Part shown: in pieces, positions 16,488-25,135 of the stretch
Numbering within the stretch: position 1 is the first letter of the stretch
Layout: each line of letters opens with the position of its first letter
NCBI GenBank assembly: GCA_016209525.1
Contig: JACQWK010000631.1
Coordinates: forward strand, 1 to 50,222
Source of the DNA: Verrucomicrobiota bacterium
GTDB taxonomy: Bacteria > Verrucomicrobiota > Verrucomicrobiia > Limisphaerales > SIBE01
Direction: 5' to 3'
Length of the DNA: 50,222 nt
Notes under the pieces: generated by a model
Told to the model about the DNA's origin: nothing
Database searches by the model: none
The model's input: the letters and a program-made list of their open reading frames with translations, nothing else
Position numbers and translations under genes: made by a program

Positions 16488-17551
16488 TTTTCCAATCGCT
16501 CGACCATCTCTTGTCCCGCCTTCAAGGCGTAATCGGTGCCGTACTTCAGATAGATGACCCGCTTCCAGCCATCGATCGCTTGTTTCCTCAGTTCGGGATT
16601 CTCTTTGACATAGTATTCCACCCTCCGCAGCACTGCATCCACCGTCGCGTCATCGTTCGTCTTTTGGATGAACGACCGAAGCATGCTCAAGAGTTTTTCG
16701 TCGGTCGGCGCGGCGCCTGGAATCTCCCGCTTTTCCGGTGTGGGTTCGCGTGGGTTCGCGCGGAGAGCGTTCAGCTCTTGACGCAGGGCTCGCACCTCGG
16801 CGATGAGTGCTTTGACCGCTTCGCGCAGCCCCTTTTCCGATTCGAGATCAAGACTTGTCAGATCGGAGGCGCCGCCGCCCGGCCGCATCATGGTTGGTTC
16901 TTCGCGAGCGGCCATCCGCGCGGGAGCGGTTCCAGCGAGCGCTTGCTGGCGTGCGCGAAGTTCTTCGACCGTGGGCGGATGGCTGTCTCCGCAGGCGTCG
17001 GCGAGCGCCCCGATGACCTGGGGGGCGTCTGCAATTCCCGGCTGAACCAATGCGAAGTTCGCAACCACCTTGTTGTCCTTGGCCACGACGATGGTCATCA
17101 AACAATTCTTGTTCAGTCCGTAGTTGCCAGGGCCCTCCAGCCCGTCCGGAGACAGCGCCATGAGTGATTGCAGACGGAGCGACTGGCCCACGGCGGGCAG
17201 GCGCTTTTCGCTCGCGACCCGGTCCGCGGTCAGAAAAATGAACGCGGTCCTGAGCAAATCCTTGCGTGCGGCGCCGTACTGATCAATCACGGTCATGAGG
17301 GGCGCCATCGACCGCTCAATGCCGTGAACGAAAACCAGCGCCGTCGGAGCGCCGTTGTTCTCCGCGACCAAGTCCCTTTCCTTGCCGGCGGTTGGACCTC
17401 GCACCTCGACCACCTTGAACGGAGTGATCTTCTCGCCCGGTTGAGGGCCTGAAAAAACGCGGTCCTGCGCCAGCGAGGTTGAGGCCAACGATCCCAGCAA
17501 CATCACGGGCCAGACGTGCCGGCGACAGTGATTTATCATGTGAGCGAGCAT
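16484..17551 (-). CDS. Secreted redoxin-like protein with coiled coil
   Basis: A 355-residue exported protein of uncertain function. A signal peptide (VWPVMLLGSLASTSLAQ) leads to a thioredoxin-fold-like stretch (about 35-185): GPQPGEKITPFKVVEVRG, ALVFVHGIERSMAPLMTVID and NYGLNKNCLMTIVVAKDNKVV. No CxxC is present, so it is not a classical thioredoxin. Residues about 230-262 (EKGLREAVKALIAEVRALRQ) form a coiled coil. A conserved-looking tail follows (EYYVKENPELRKQAIDGWKR). ATGA overlap with the DUF1549/DUF1553 gene indicates one operon and linked roles in the cell envelope. A third ATG (about residue 5) could also serve as start. Confidence 0.75.
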   Translation of the reverse strand: MLAHMINHCRRHVWPVMLLGSLASTSLAQDRVFSGPQPGEKITPFKVVEVRGPTAGKERDLVAENNGAPTALVFVHGIERSMAPLMTVIDQYGAARKDLLRTAFIFLTADRVASEKRLPAVGQSLRLQSLMALSPDGLEGPGNYGLNKNCLMTIVVAKDNKVVANFALVQPGIADAPQVIGALADACGDSHPPTVEELRARQQALAGTAPARMAAREEPTMMRPGGGASDLTSLDLESEKGLREAVKALIAEVRALRQELNALRANPREPTPEKREIPGAAPTDEKLLSMLRSFIQKTNDDATVDAVLRRVEYYVKENPELRKQAIDGWKRVIYLKYGTDYALKAGQEMVERLEK

Positions 17552-17646
17552 AAGGCGCCAAATGAATTCTTTGACCGAAAAGTTATCAGCCAGGCGCGCG
17601 AGAGCAACTGAAGAGTTTTCAACCGACCCGCTTCGGGCGCATCTTC

Positions 17647-17830
17647 ACACTGCCACCGTTGTTTTCTCCCTCTCCCACGACGCAGGAGTGGGAGAGGGTC
17701 GGGGAGAGGGTAACCTCGTGTGGTGACCGTGACCAGACATGCTTGGATGAAATGCTCCTCCTCTCCCCGGCCCTCTCCTCCACTTCGTGAAGGCGAGGGA
17801 GTTACGCCGTTGGAGATTCGGTGGCAGTGT
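17647..17830. repeat. Family C element with 12-base terminal inverted repeats
   Basis: Terminal arms ACACTGCCACCG (17647-17658) and CGGTGGCAGTGT (17819-17830) are perfect inverted repeats. Between them lie CCCTCTCCCACGACGCAGGA, GTGGGAGAGGGTCGGGGAGAGGG and CTCCTCTCCCCGGCCCTCTC. The length of 184 bases with short terminal repeats and no coding capacity resembles a MITE. It occupies the divergent gap 17552-18097 (546 bases), where I see no other gene; bases 17876-18097 are an in-frame but signal-less extension of the next ORF. Confidence 0.7.
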
Positions 17831-18097
17831 CAAGCAACTCAAGCGCGTCCCGCACGTGGAAGGGGGCAATGACTTTTGGTAAGCTCCTTGTTTCGTCGAG
17901 ATGAAAACCACTTTTCGGAGATTGTTGATAATCAGATACACGCAAAAGTGTCACTTGGAAGATGCGCCTCCGCGTTTCCTGGAGAATCCAAACGGAACCG
18001 GTTGAGAGCGCGGATGCTCACCCGGTCTGAATATTCTCGGTTGCACGCCCGACCTCGGCGGCTTGCCTTGGAGGCAGATCTTCGGCACGCTGGGTTC

Positions 18098-19888
18098 ATG
18101 CGACACTTGCGTGGTACTGACCGTAATTCACAGAGCCAACAACCGCGTTCTTTCCCGGCAGCCAGGATCGGCTGCGGTCGGACCGCCCTGCGACAGCTCG
18201 CCGCGCTGGCGCTGGTCATTACGCGGATTTCGGTGAACGGAGCTCAAGCTCAAAAAACCGGCGAGGTTGATTACAGCGCGGCCGTCCAACGATTCGAGGC
18301 CATCGTTCGAGAAGAATTGACCAGCGGCATTTCGAGCGGCGTCACGGTCGCACTCGTCGATAACCAGCGGATCGTTTACACGCGCGGATTTGGCTTCGCC
18401 GACAAAGGGCGTCGGATTCCTGCCGCCTCCGACACGGTCTATCGCGCCGGTTCGATTTCCAAGCTCTTCACGGCGTTGGCGGCGATGCAACTTGTGGAGC
18501 AGGAACGGCTGGACATCGACCAGCCGATCACACATTACGATGCGGATTTTCGAATTGTGATTCCATTCGAAAACGCCAAGCCAATCACCCTGCGACAGTT
18601 GATGTGCCACCGGGCCGGCATGATCCGCGAAGCGCCCGTGGGAAGTTATTTCGATGCTTCCGAGCCTGGCACGGCCAGGACGGTGGCCAGCTTGGCTTCG
18701 TGTGTGCTGGTTCATCCGCCGGACACCAAAACCAAATACTCCAATAGCGGCGTGACGATTGTTGGCTGGATCGTCGAAAAAGTTTCCAAGACCGCGTTCG
18801 AACAGTACCAACAAAAACATGTGCTTGACCCGATAGGCATGCATCATTCGGGCTGGCGTCTTGAACCGAAGCTCAAGCAGAAACTGGCCACCGGCTATTT
18901 GTCCGTGGCCGATGGCAACGGCGGCTACCGGGAAATGCGCGCGCCGCAATTCGAATTTGGCATCCTGCCCGCCGGCAACCTTTACACCACGGCCGAGGAC
19001 CTGGCGCGATTCCTGATGTTTCTCTTTGCCGAAGGCCGCACCGACCGCGGGCCACTCATCCGGCCGGAAACCCTCGCCCAGATGTTCACGCCGCAATTGA
19101 CTCAAAACACCAACGGTTTTGGCCTCGGCTTCAGCGTCGGCAATTTCCGGCGCCACAAAACCGTCAGCCACATGGGCGCTGTGTATGGATTCACGTCATC
19201 GCTGACGGCGATTCCAGGACAGAAAATCGGCGCCGTGGTGCTCTGCAATGACGATATCGCGGCCGGCCCGGTCCGCAAACTGAGCAGCGCCGCGCTCTCG
19301 CTGATGCTCGAAGCGAAACTGGGCGAAACGCTGCCCGCGCCGCCGCCGGCCCTGAAATTACGTCCGGAGGAGCTGGCGGCTTTTTCCGGTGATTTCGAAT
19401 CCGAGAGCTTTTGGGCCGAGATTCAACCTGGAGATGGCCTCTTGGAAGCGGTGATTTCCAATCAATCCGTGACCCTCGCGCCGACCGAACCGCTGAAATT
19501 CGAAGGAAGTGGACGGCTCGTGGATCGGTCGCCGTTCTTGTTCGAAAGGGATTCGAAGGGCCAGGTGAGCGGGTTCACCGCCATGGGACAACAATTTCGG
19601 CGCGTGGCTCCGAACCCAGCACAGGAGATCCCTGCCGAATGGAAGAAATTCTTGGGAACTTACGGACCCGGTTTCATCCCGCTGATCATTTCCATCAAAC
19701 ACGGCCATCTCTGTGCCATGACCGAGAACGAATTCGACTATCGCCTCACGCCGGTGAATCAGGCCGTGTTCAAAATGCCGCCCGGGCTTTACACCGACGA
19801 GCACCTTGTTTTCCAAATGGACGCGAATGGGAAAGTCCACAGCGCCGTGCTCGCCAACATGCCGCTCCGTCGGCGGGGCGGTCGATAA
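18098..19888 (+). CDS. Secreted serine hydrolase (beta-lactamase/class C PBP fold)
   Basis: A 596-residue exported protein. The catalytic SxxK is SISK (about 119-122) in VYRAGSISKLFTAL; YSN at about 213-215 is the second motif, and SHMGAVYG at about 358-365 takes the place of the KTG/HxG motif. This combination is typical of esterase, D-aminopeptidase or PBP4*-type class C relatives. The C-terminal third (about 415-596; EELAAFSGDFESESFWAEI) is a DUF3471-like lipocalin domain found in such enzymes. The start was moved from 17876 to ATG 18098 because the signal peptide (TALRQLAALALVITRISV) follows at a normal distance; ATG 18014 is also possible. The substrate is unknown; it need not be an antibiotic. 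Confidence 0.85.
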   Translation: MRHLRGTDRNSQSQQPRSFPAARIGCGRTALRQLAALALVITRISVNGAQAQKTGEVDYSAAVQRFEAIVREELTSGISSGVTVALVDNQRIVYTRGFGFADKGRRIPAASDTVYRAGSISKLFTALAAMQLVEQERLDIDQPITHYDADFRIVIPFENAKPITLRQLMCHRAGMIREAPVGSYFDASEPGTARTVASLASCVLVHPPDTKTKYSNSGVTIVGWIVEKVSKTAFEQYQQKHVLDPIGMHHSGWRLEPKLKQKLATGYLSVADGNGGYREMRAPQFEFGILPAGNLYTTAEDLARFLMFLFAEGRTDRGPLIRPETLAQMFTPQLTQNTNGFGLGFSVGNFRRHKTVSHMGAVYGFTSSLTAIPGQKIGAVVLCNDDIAAGPVRKLSSAALSLMLEAKLGETLPAPPPALKLRPEELAAFSGDFESESFWAEIQPGDGLLEAVISNQSVTLAPTEPLKFEGSGRLVDRSPFLFERDSKGQVSGFTAMGQQFRRVAPNPAQEIPAEWKKFLGTYGPGFIPLIISIKHGHLCAMTENEFDYRLTPVNQAVFKMPPGLYTDEHLVFQMDANGKVHSAVLANMPLRRRGGR

Positions 19889-19975
19889 GGTTGAGCGTCC
19901 AGTCCGCAATCGCCCCAGAGCGCCTGATCCCGTGGAATTTCGCTGGCCGGGCTCGTGCGGTCCAAAGGGGCCTTC

Positions 19976-20110
19976 CCCCTCACCCTTCCCCTCTCCCCCG
20001 GGGGAGAGGGAATTACTGTCAACGCGTTCGGCTCATCCAGGATGGATGAAGAATTCCGCGCATGGCGAACGTTTCTCCCTCTCCCCTTGGGAGAGGGCCG
20101 GGGTGAGGGG
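19976..20110. repeat. Family C two-hairpin element
   Basis: Outer arms CCCCCTCACCCTTCCCCTCT and GAGAGGGCCGGGGTGAGGGG enclose inner palindromes (CTCTCCCCCGGGGGAGAG and CTCCCTCTCCCCTTGGGAGA). The spacer contains CTCATCCAGGATGGATG and GCATGGCGAACG, which recur in altered form in the element at 41793-41935 (AATCCAGG, GGATGG, GGCGAACAAC). Shared spacer text shows common descent. It separates the serine hydrolase from the convergent AsmA-like gene. Confidence 0.7.
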
Positions 20111-20165
20111 ACGGAAGCCAGTCAGACTCCTTGGGCCTCGAAATTTTGGAGGTGGGATCAGGGGA

Positions 20166-23100
20166 TCAGAATTCCTGCGGCGGCTGCGGTTTGTTCGGGG
20201 CTAGCGGATTCTTGGCGGGTGGCGGCGCCGGAGCGGATGGCTCGCTGGAGAAAATATCCTTCATCGTTTTAAAGGGGCGGAATGGCCACATCAGGAATTT
20301 GGGGAAGTAGAGCAGCTCGCTGCTGGGCTCATTCAGGGTCCCGCTCACTTTGTATTCGAACACCTTGGTCAACGGCCACAGCGCCAAACTGAGCACGCGG
20401 CCGACCGCCCAGGCGTCGCGCAAGATTTCCGCCTGCACACGCGCGTCCACGTTTCCCTTGAAATCCACCGTGCCGACGTACTGCAAGCGCAAGGCGGGCG
20501 CGCGCATCTCCAGATCGGCGGTCCGGATCACCCCTTTGTCGATGAGAAAATTCGCCGATCCCGAGCTCACCCGGCTCTGAGCGAGACCCGGCATGAGTTT
20601 GTTCAAAACCGGCGAGAAGAATCCAAACATCGGGATGTTCCAAAGAAAACCGTCTCGGAACTGCGCGCTGCCGGACCCGCGCCAGGTGTTCCAACTGCTG
20701 GTGTCGGCAGAAGTAATGACCAAGCTGGCGTCGAGCGTTCCTTCCAAGGAAGATTTCATGGCGGTTAAGTCGGCCAAGAGCAACTGAAGATTCGCCTGCG
20801 CCACCTGGCCTCGGAATTGGTAGCGCGTTGCGTTCGTTCCGCTCCAATCAAAATAGCCGTCCCACTTGAGCCGGCCCTGATAGAAGCTCGCCTGAAGATT
20901 CGAGATCGAGAGCGTATCGCCGCGCCAATGAACGTCGCCGGTAATCGCGGGAACGTTGAACCGCCAGTAGTTGAAGGACTGGCCTGTGACGCGAAACGAC
21001 GCATCGGACACCGCCCGAGCGACGGTCGGGATTTGGCCGTTGACCACGACGGTCGGAGGCGCCTTGAAGCGGTAGGGCGAAAGCGTCGCGCGGACCTGCG
21101 AACTGATCACTCGCGTCACGCGGTCCGGTTCCATGGAACTAACCCCATTGGTGACCCAAACCAGTCCGGCGCGAGGGTCGTAGCCGACCCACTCCGCGGT
21201 GATTTGTTCCTGGCCCCGCCGCACCTTCGCGTCTTGGAATCGGACCAGCCCATTTGTGAATTGAATGCCCCCTTGAAAAACATCCAGGGCTTCGCCGCGG
21301 AACGTGAAGTTGGTGGCGGCCACAAGCGCGGAAACACCGACGCGCTCCGGTTCCCGCCACTTCCCCCGCATGTGTCCTTGCACAAAGGGAGGCTGCGTGA
21401 ACCCGAAATAGTCTAGGCCCTTTTTTTGCGCCGGGGAGAGCAACGGTTCGAGAGCTTTCGGATCAATCTGGCCGCGGAAACCCCAGTCGTAGCTGCGAGT
21501 CGTCATATCTTCACGGCCATCCAGATGAGCTTGGCCTTCCGGACGAGTCACGATCAAGTCCGGCAGGCGCCACACCGAATTCGACAAGGTGAATTGGGAG
21601 TGGGCGGCGGTGACCGCCACGCCGCGGAAAGCACCCTCGCCGGCGTCGAAGGAACCCGTCAGAGCCAGCGTTCTCAGAGCTTCCTTGAAGCGGTTGGGTT
21701 CGCGGTTTGTCCAAGCCGGCAGAATCATTCGAGCATCCGTCGCGACCCGGGGCGGCCGTTCCCAACCGAATTGCCGCAGCCAGCGTTGAGTGTTGGCCGG
21801 CAGCAGAGGCGCAAGAGGATGAACATCGAAGTCGAACGCGACTTGACTTCGAAGTTCGCGGGTGGCCACGCTCAGCGCGGCGTTGAGGTCCAGCGAACCG
21901 CCGTAGAGTTGGGCATTGAGTTTGCGGACGACGAGTTCCGGAGGGCGCCATTGGGCTGCCCATTCGAGCCCGTCCACCTGGAGCGAAGGAGAGGTCACTC
22001 TGCTTATTTTTCCTTCCCAATCCAGAGAAACCGGACCGAGCTTGCGCCAAAGGCCTCGCGTTGTGTTCGTCCAATCGGGCGGCGCGTCGCCGGGGGATCG
22101 GCGCAGATGTCCGGAAAGACGCGCGCTTTCGGAGACACCCCATTTTGAATCGATGCCGCTGATGACCAATTCCCAACTGCCTTCCAAAGAGCCGCGTCCG
22201 ACCGGCGGTCGGAACAGACGAGCGGACATGGTGGAGGATTTGGCCGAGCCCCAAGGCGTCTGCATGGCGCTCACATCGAGGGTAAAATGTACTCCCGGCT
22301 CATTGGTTTCGCCGGCGGGCTTGGTTGTTGTCCCCTTCAGGGCCAGTTGGCGGGCTTCACCCCAGGGCGCGCGAGCATTCTGCAACTGCAATTCCCACTG
22401 TGCCTGGCCGAGACTGAAATTGGTGAGGGGGCCGGTGAATGTTCCGAAGAAACGAGCGGCTTCGAATTCAGCGGTTTTCGCCTGACCGGGACCGGTTCGC
22501 AGTTCGCACAGCGCCCGGGCGGTTTTTGAATCTAGATCGCTAGGATGCAGATCAAGGCCAAGGCTTGTGTCTTTCACCGTCCCCCACGGCGTTGCCGCCT
22601 TTGGCGTTTGAAATCTCAACGAGCCATGAAAACCGCTCGGTTCCCGGCCGTCGCCGCGGAAATCGAGCCTCAAGGAAGATTGAGGGCTGAATTCGAATCG
22701 GGCCAGCTTGGCGGCAAACTCATTCAGGCGACCGGCCCAATCTGAGGCCGGCTTCTCGGCGGGCGCGCCGGTCCGCCGTTTGCGCAGAGCGAGCGCGTTC
22801 GTGATCGTCCCGGTCGCGGAAAGCTCCGCGTTCAGGCAGCGCGCTCGAAAGTCCAAAAGGTCCCACTGAGCGTTCGGCAAGAATCGCAGGTCGAGGTGAA
22901 TTTCCTCGACCGGCAACGGGGGTGGCTGGGTGTCGGAGCCAGGGAATTGAATCACCAAATGCCCATGCCGCACCGTCAGCGCTTCGATCTGCAATTGAAA
23001 CCGGAACAGCGCTTGCGCCCTGAGGCGAATTTCGGCGTGGTTGAGAGCGGCGGTTGGGTGGTTGGTGTTGGTTGGTGTAAGCCAGCGCACGTGGTCCGCC

Positions 23101-23330
23101 ACCAGCGTTCGAAGCCCGCACAAACGGAGCCGGTCGAACTGAAGATTCATGCCTCGAGCCCGGAGTTCAGTCTCGATGCGGCGGTTCGCGGAATCCGGCA
23201 ACCCGATTCGGTTCAGGTAGAGAAAACCGGACGCTGACAACAGCGCCAGCAGACCGAAGAAGCGGCCGTACCGGAGAACTCGCCTGAACCGTTGCGAGTT
23301 TTGTGGTTGTCCCGCGGAGGACTCGGTCAT
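20166..23330 (-). CDS. AsmA-like envelope protein
   Basis: A 1054-residue protein anchored by one N-terminal membrane segment (about 24-44, GLLALLSASGFLYLNRIGLP), the rest predicted periplasmic. It is a long series of beta-rich repeats such as FNYWRFNVPAITGDVHWRGD and LSISNLQASFYQGRLKWDGY. The last 200 residues (GSAQFRDGFLWNIPMFGFF, DAWAVGRVLSLALWPLTKVF) match the C-terminal part of AsmA/DUF3971-type proteins thought to move lipids between membranes. The tail is Pro/Ala rich. The ORF track starts at 23579 inside the neighbouring gene; ATG 23330 (MTESSAGQPQ) overlaps the upstream stop by four bases. It closes the five-gene ABC/GldG/DUF4340 operon, so a role in the same envelope process is likely but unproven. 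Confidence 0.78.
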   Translation of the reverse strand: MTESSAGQPQNSQRFRRVLRYGRFFGLLALLSASGFLYLNRIGLPDSANRRIETELRARGMNLQFDRLRLCGLRTLVADHVRWLTPTNTNHPTAALNHAEIRLRAQALFRFQLQIEALTVRHGHLVIQFPGSDTQPPPLPVEEIHLDLRFLPNAQWDLLDFRARCLNAELSATGTITNALALRKRRTGAPAEKPASDWAGRLNEFAAKLARFEFSPQSSLRLDFRGDGREPSGFHGSLRFQTPKAATPWGTVKDTSLGLDLHPSDLDSKTARALCELRTGPGQAKTAEFEAARFFGTFTGPLTNFSLGQAQWELQLQNARAPWGEARQLALKGTTTKPAGETNEPGVHFTLDVSAMQTPWGSAKSSTMSARLFRPPVGRGSLEGSWELVISGIDSKWGVSESARLSGHLRRSPGDAPPDWTNTTRGLWRKLGPVSLDWEGKISRVTSPSLQVDGLEWAAQWRPPELVVRKLNAQLYGGSLDLNAALSVATRELRSQVAFDFDVHPLAPLLPANTQRWLRQFGWERPPRVATDARMILPAWTNREPNRFKEALRTLALTGSFDAGEGAFRGVAVTAAHSQFTLSNSVWRLPDLIVTRPEGQAHLDGREDMTTRSYDWGFRGQIDPKALEPLLSPAQKKGLDYFGFTQPPFVQGHMRGKWREPERVGVSALVAATNFTFRGEALDVFQGGIQFTNGLVRFQDAKVRRGQEQITAEWVGYDPRAGLVWVTNGVSSMEPDRVTRVISSQVRATLSPYRFKAPPTVVVNGQIPTVARAVSDASFRVTGQSFNYWRFNVPAITGDVHWRGDTLSISNLQASFYQGRLKWDGYFDWSGTNATRYQFRGQVAQANLQLLLADLTAMKSSLEGTLDASLVITSADTSSWNTWRGSGSAQFRDGFLWNIPMFGFFSPVLNKLMPGLAQSRVSSGSANFLIDKGVIRTADLEMRAPALRLQYVGTVDFKGNVDARVQAEILRDAWAVGRVLSLALWPLTKVFEYKVSGTLNEPSSELLYFPKFLMWPFRPFKTMKDIFSSEPSAPAPPPAKNPLAPNKPQPPQEF

Positions 23331-25129
23331 GGGCCTAGGACTTCGGGGATGCTGAGCACGCGCGCCACATCCTGGAACAAAGGGCCGGGAAACAAGAAGA
23401 TGACCCATTGCCCTTCCTCCAACTGGACCATCGCGTACCGGTGTCCATCCCGGAAGGCTTGGCCGAACCGCACGGTGTGGGTCCGGAGCGTTCCCTTGTC
23501 GCGCACATCGAGCGCGATCTGGTAATCCACTTCCGAGAATTGTTTCAACCAGATTTGATCGTCCCCTTTGCCGCGCCAACTCACCGCCCGCAAGTGGCCC
23601 AGGCGTTGCAGCGTCTCCTCAACGGCCTCGTGTTCGACGATCTCCGTGTGCCACTTCCTCTGGGCGTTGCGTTCTAATTTGCGGGTGCGACCGCGTTGGA
23701 CCACGGTCAGACTCACGACGTTGCTCGCCGCAAAATTCCAAATGCGCCGGTCCCGGAACTCGAAGGCGGACTGCGGGAGGCGCAGGGCGTCACCCAGACT
23801 CACCGTATAAACGGAAGGCTCATCGGCGCGGCGGACAAAGACTTTGTCCACGCGGTTCGTGCCAAAGTCCACTTTGGCCAAGGTCAGGTTGGTCGCGCCC
23901 GGCGCATTGGTGAGGGGGGCGGTCAGGAGGTAGCGGCGAACCGGCGGAGCGAGGCCGAATTGGGTGAAATCCGTCACAATGTCCCGTTCGAAGTCAAGAA
24001 TCTCGAGCCGCGCAAGATTGGCGAACAACTCTCGCACCGTTTCGAAGTCCGCGTCCGCTTTGAACGGCTCGACAATCTGCCAGGCGCCGTTGGTCTGGCG
24101 CTGGAGGGCGCAGACTTCGCCTTTGGAGAGAATCTCGACCCGGCCCACGGCGGATTCGGCAAACGAGACGAGGTTCCGGTCGCGAAAGAATTCGTGAGAC
24201 TTTCGCAACAAATCCACCAGGTCTTTGGGCAACAAGACGACGTTCGTGTGGCTAAGTCTCCGGGCATACACCAGGTCCGGATTGTTGGTCGGGCTCAACC
24301 CAAACTGAGCCTGAAAAACGGGATTGGTGCCTCGCGCCAGCGTCAGTTGCACCTTCGGACCCTGCAGTCCGTACGCTTCCAAATCCGCGGCCGGATCGTC
24401 AGTGATGAACCCGCTCACGCGGGCGCCGCGCAGTTGCTGCACCAAATAATCCACGGTGTTGGCGTCGGCCCGCGCGGCCAGCGGAACGTCGAGCCTCCAG
24501 GATTGGTTGGTCGCATCGCGCACGAGGACGAAGAAGCTGGTTTCGTTCGTGACGGCGATCCGGTCGATCATCAGGCGGTCGTCGTGGATCAGGAGCGGAT
24601 TCCGCCAGGCGTTGGTCGAGCTTGGCAGATAATCCAAGATACGGCCTTCGGTCACGAAGATGCGCGAATCGCCGGCCAGTTGGAGATAAACTTGATCGCC
24701 GAGGAACGTTTTGGCTCCGATCTCGAAGCTGATTCGGTTGGTGCCTGAGCCGACCGTGATGGCCGCGGCCGGCGGCTGCAGGCCAAAATCCGCGCGGCCC
24801 CCGGGTTGAGAGGAAATCTCTTTCGCGGAGATGCGGGTCTGCGCCTGGAGCGAAGCGATCGACTTGAGCAACTCTTCGATCGCGGTGGCCTGCGCTGGAT
24901 AGGCGGGATTGATCAACTGCCACCGGTCGTTCAACCGTTCAGCACTCACGAAAGCGTTGGTTCGCCGGATTCCGACGGTTGTCACACGCGCCGGATCAAA
25001 GTCTGGAAATAGTTTCGCCGCCCGGTCCAACGCGTCCGATGGACTCTCGCGCCCGCGTTCGAAGACAAGGATGTAGGCAAACAGAAGCAGCGCCGCGGCC
25101 AGCAGTCCCCATGTCGTTCTAGGATTCAC
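23327..25129 (-). CDS. DUF4340 domain protein
   Basis: A 600-residue protein with one N-terminal membrane segment (TWGLLAAALLLFAYILVF) and a long extracytoplasmic part. FPDFDPARVTTVGIRRTNAF, DRWQLINPAYPAQATAIEEL and FEIGAKTFLGDQVYLQL follow the pattern of DUF4340, repeated about three times along the chain (for example RVEILSKGEVCALQRQTNGA). Such proteins are nearly always encoded beside GldG-like and ABC transporter genes, as here: seven bases downstream of the GldG-like gene and overlapping the AsmA-like gene by four. The biochemical role is unknown. Confidence 0.86.
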   Translation of the reverse strand: MNPRTTWGLLAAALLLFAYILVFERGRESPSDALDRAAKLFPDFDPARVTTVGIRRTNAFVSAERLNDRWQLINPAYPAQATAIEELLKSIASLQAQTRISAKEISSQPGGRADFGLQPPAAAITVGSGTNRISFEIGAKTFLGDQVYLQLAGDSRIFVTEGRILDYLPSSTNAWRNPLLIHDDRLMIDRIAVTNETSFFVLVRDATNQSWRLDVPLAARADANTVDYLVQQLRGARVSGFITDDPAADLEAYGLQGPKVQLTLARGTNPVFQAQFGLSPTNNPDLVYARRLSHTNVVLLPKDLVDLLRKSHEFFRDRNLVSFAESAVGRVEILSKGEVCALQRQTNGAWQIVEPFKADADFETVRELFANLARLEILDFERDIVTDFTQFGLAPPVRRYLLTAPLTNAPGATNLTLAKVDFGTNRVDKVFVRRADEPSVYTVSLGDALRLPQSAFEFRDRRIWNFAASNVVSLTVVQRGRTRKLERNAQRKWHTEIVEHEAVEETLQRLGHLRAVSWRGKGDDQIWLKQFSEVDYQIALDVRDKGTLRTHTVRFGQAFRDGHRYAMVQLEEGQWVIFLFPGPLFQDVARVLSIPEVLGP

Positions 25130-25135
25130 GCGAGA

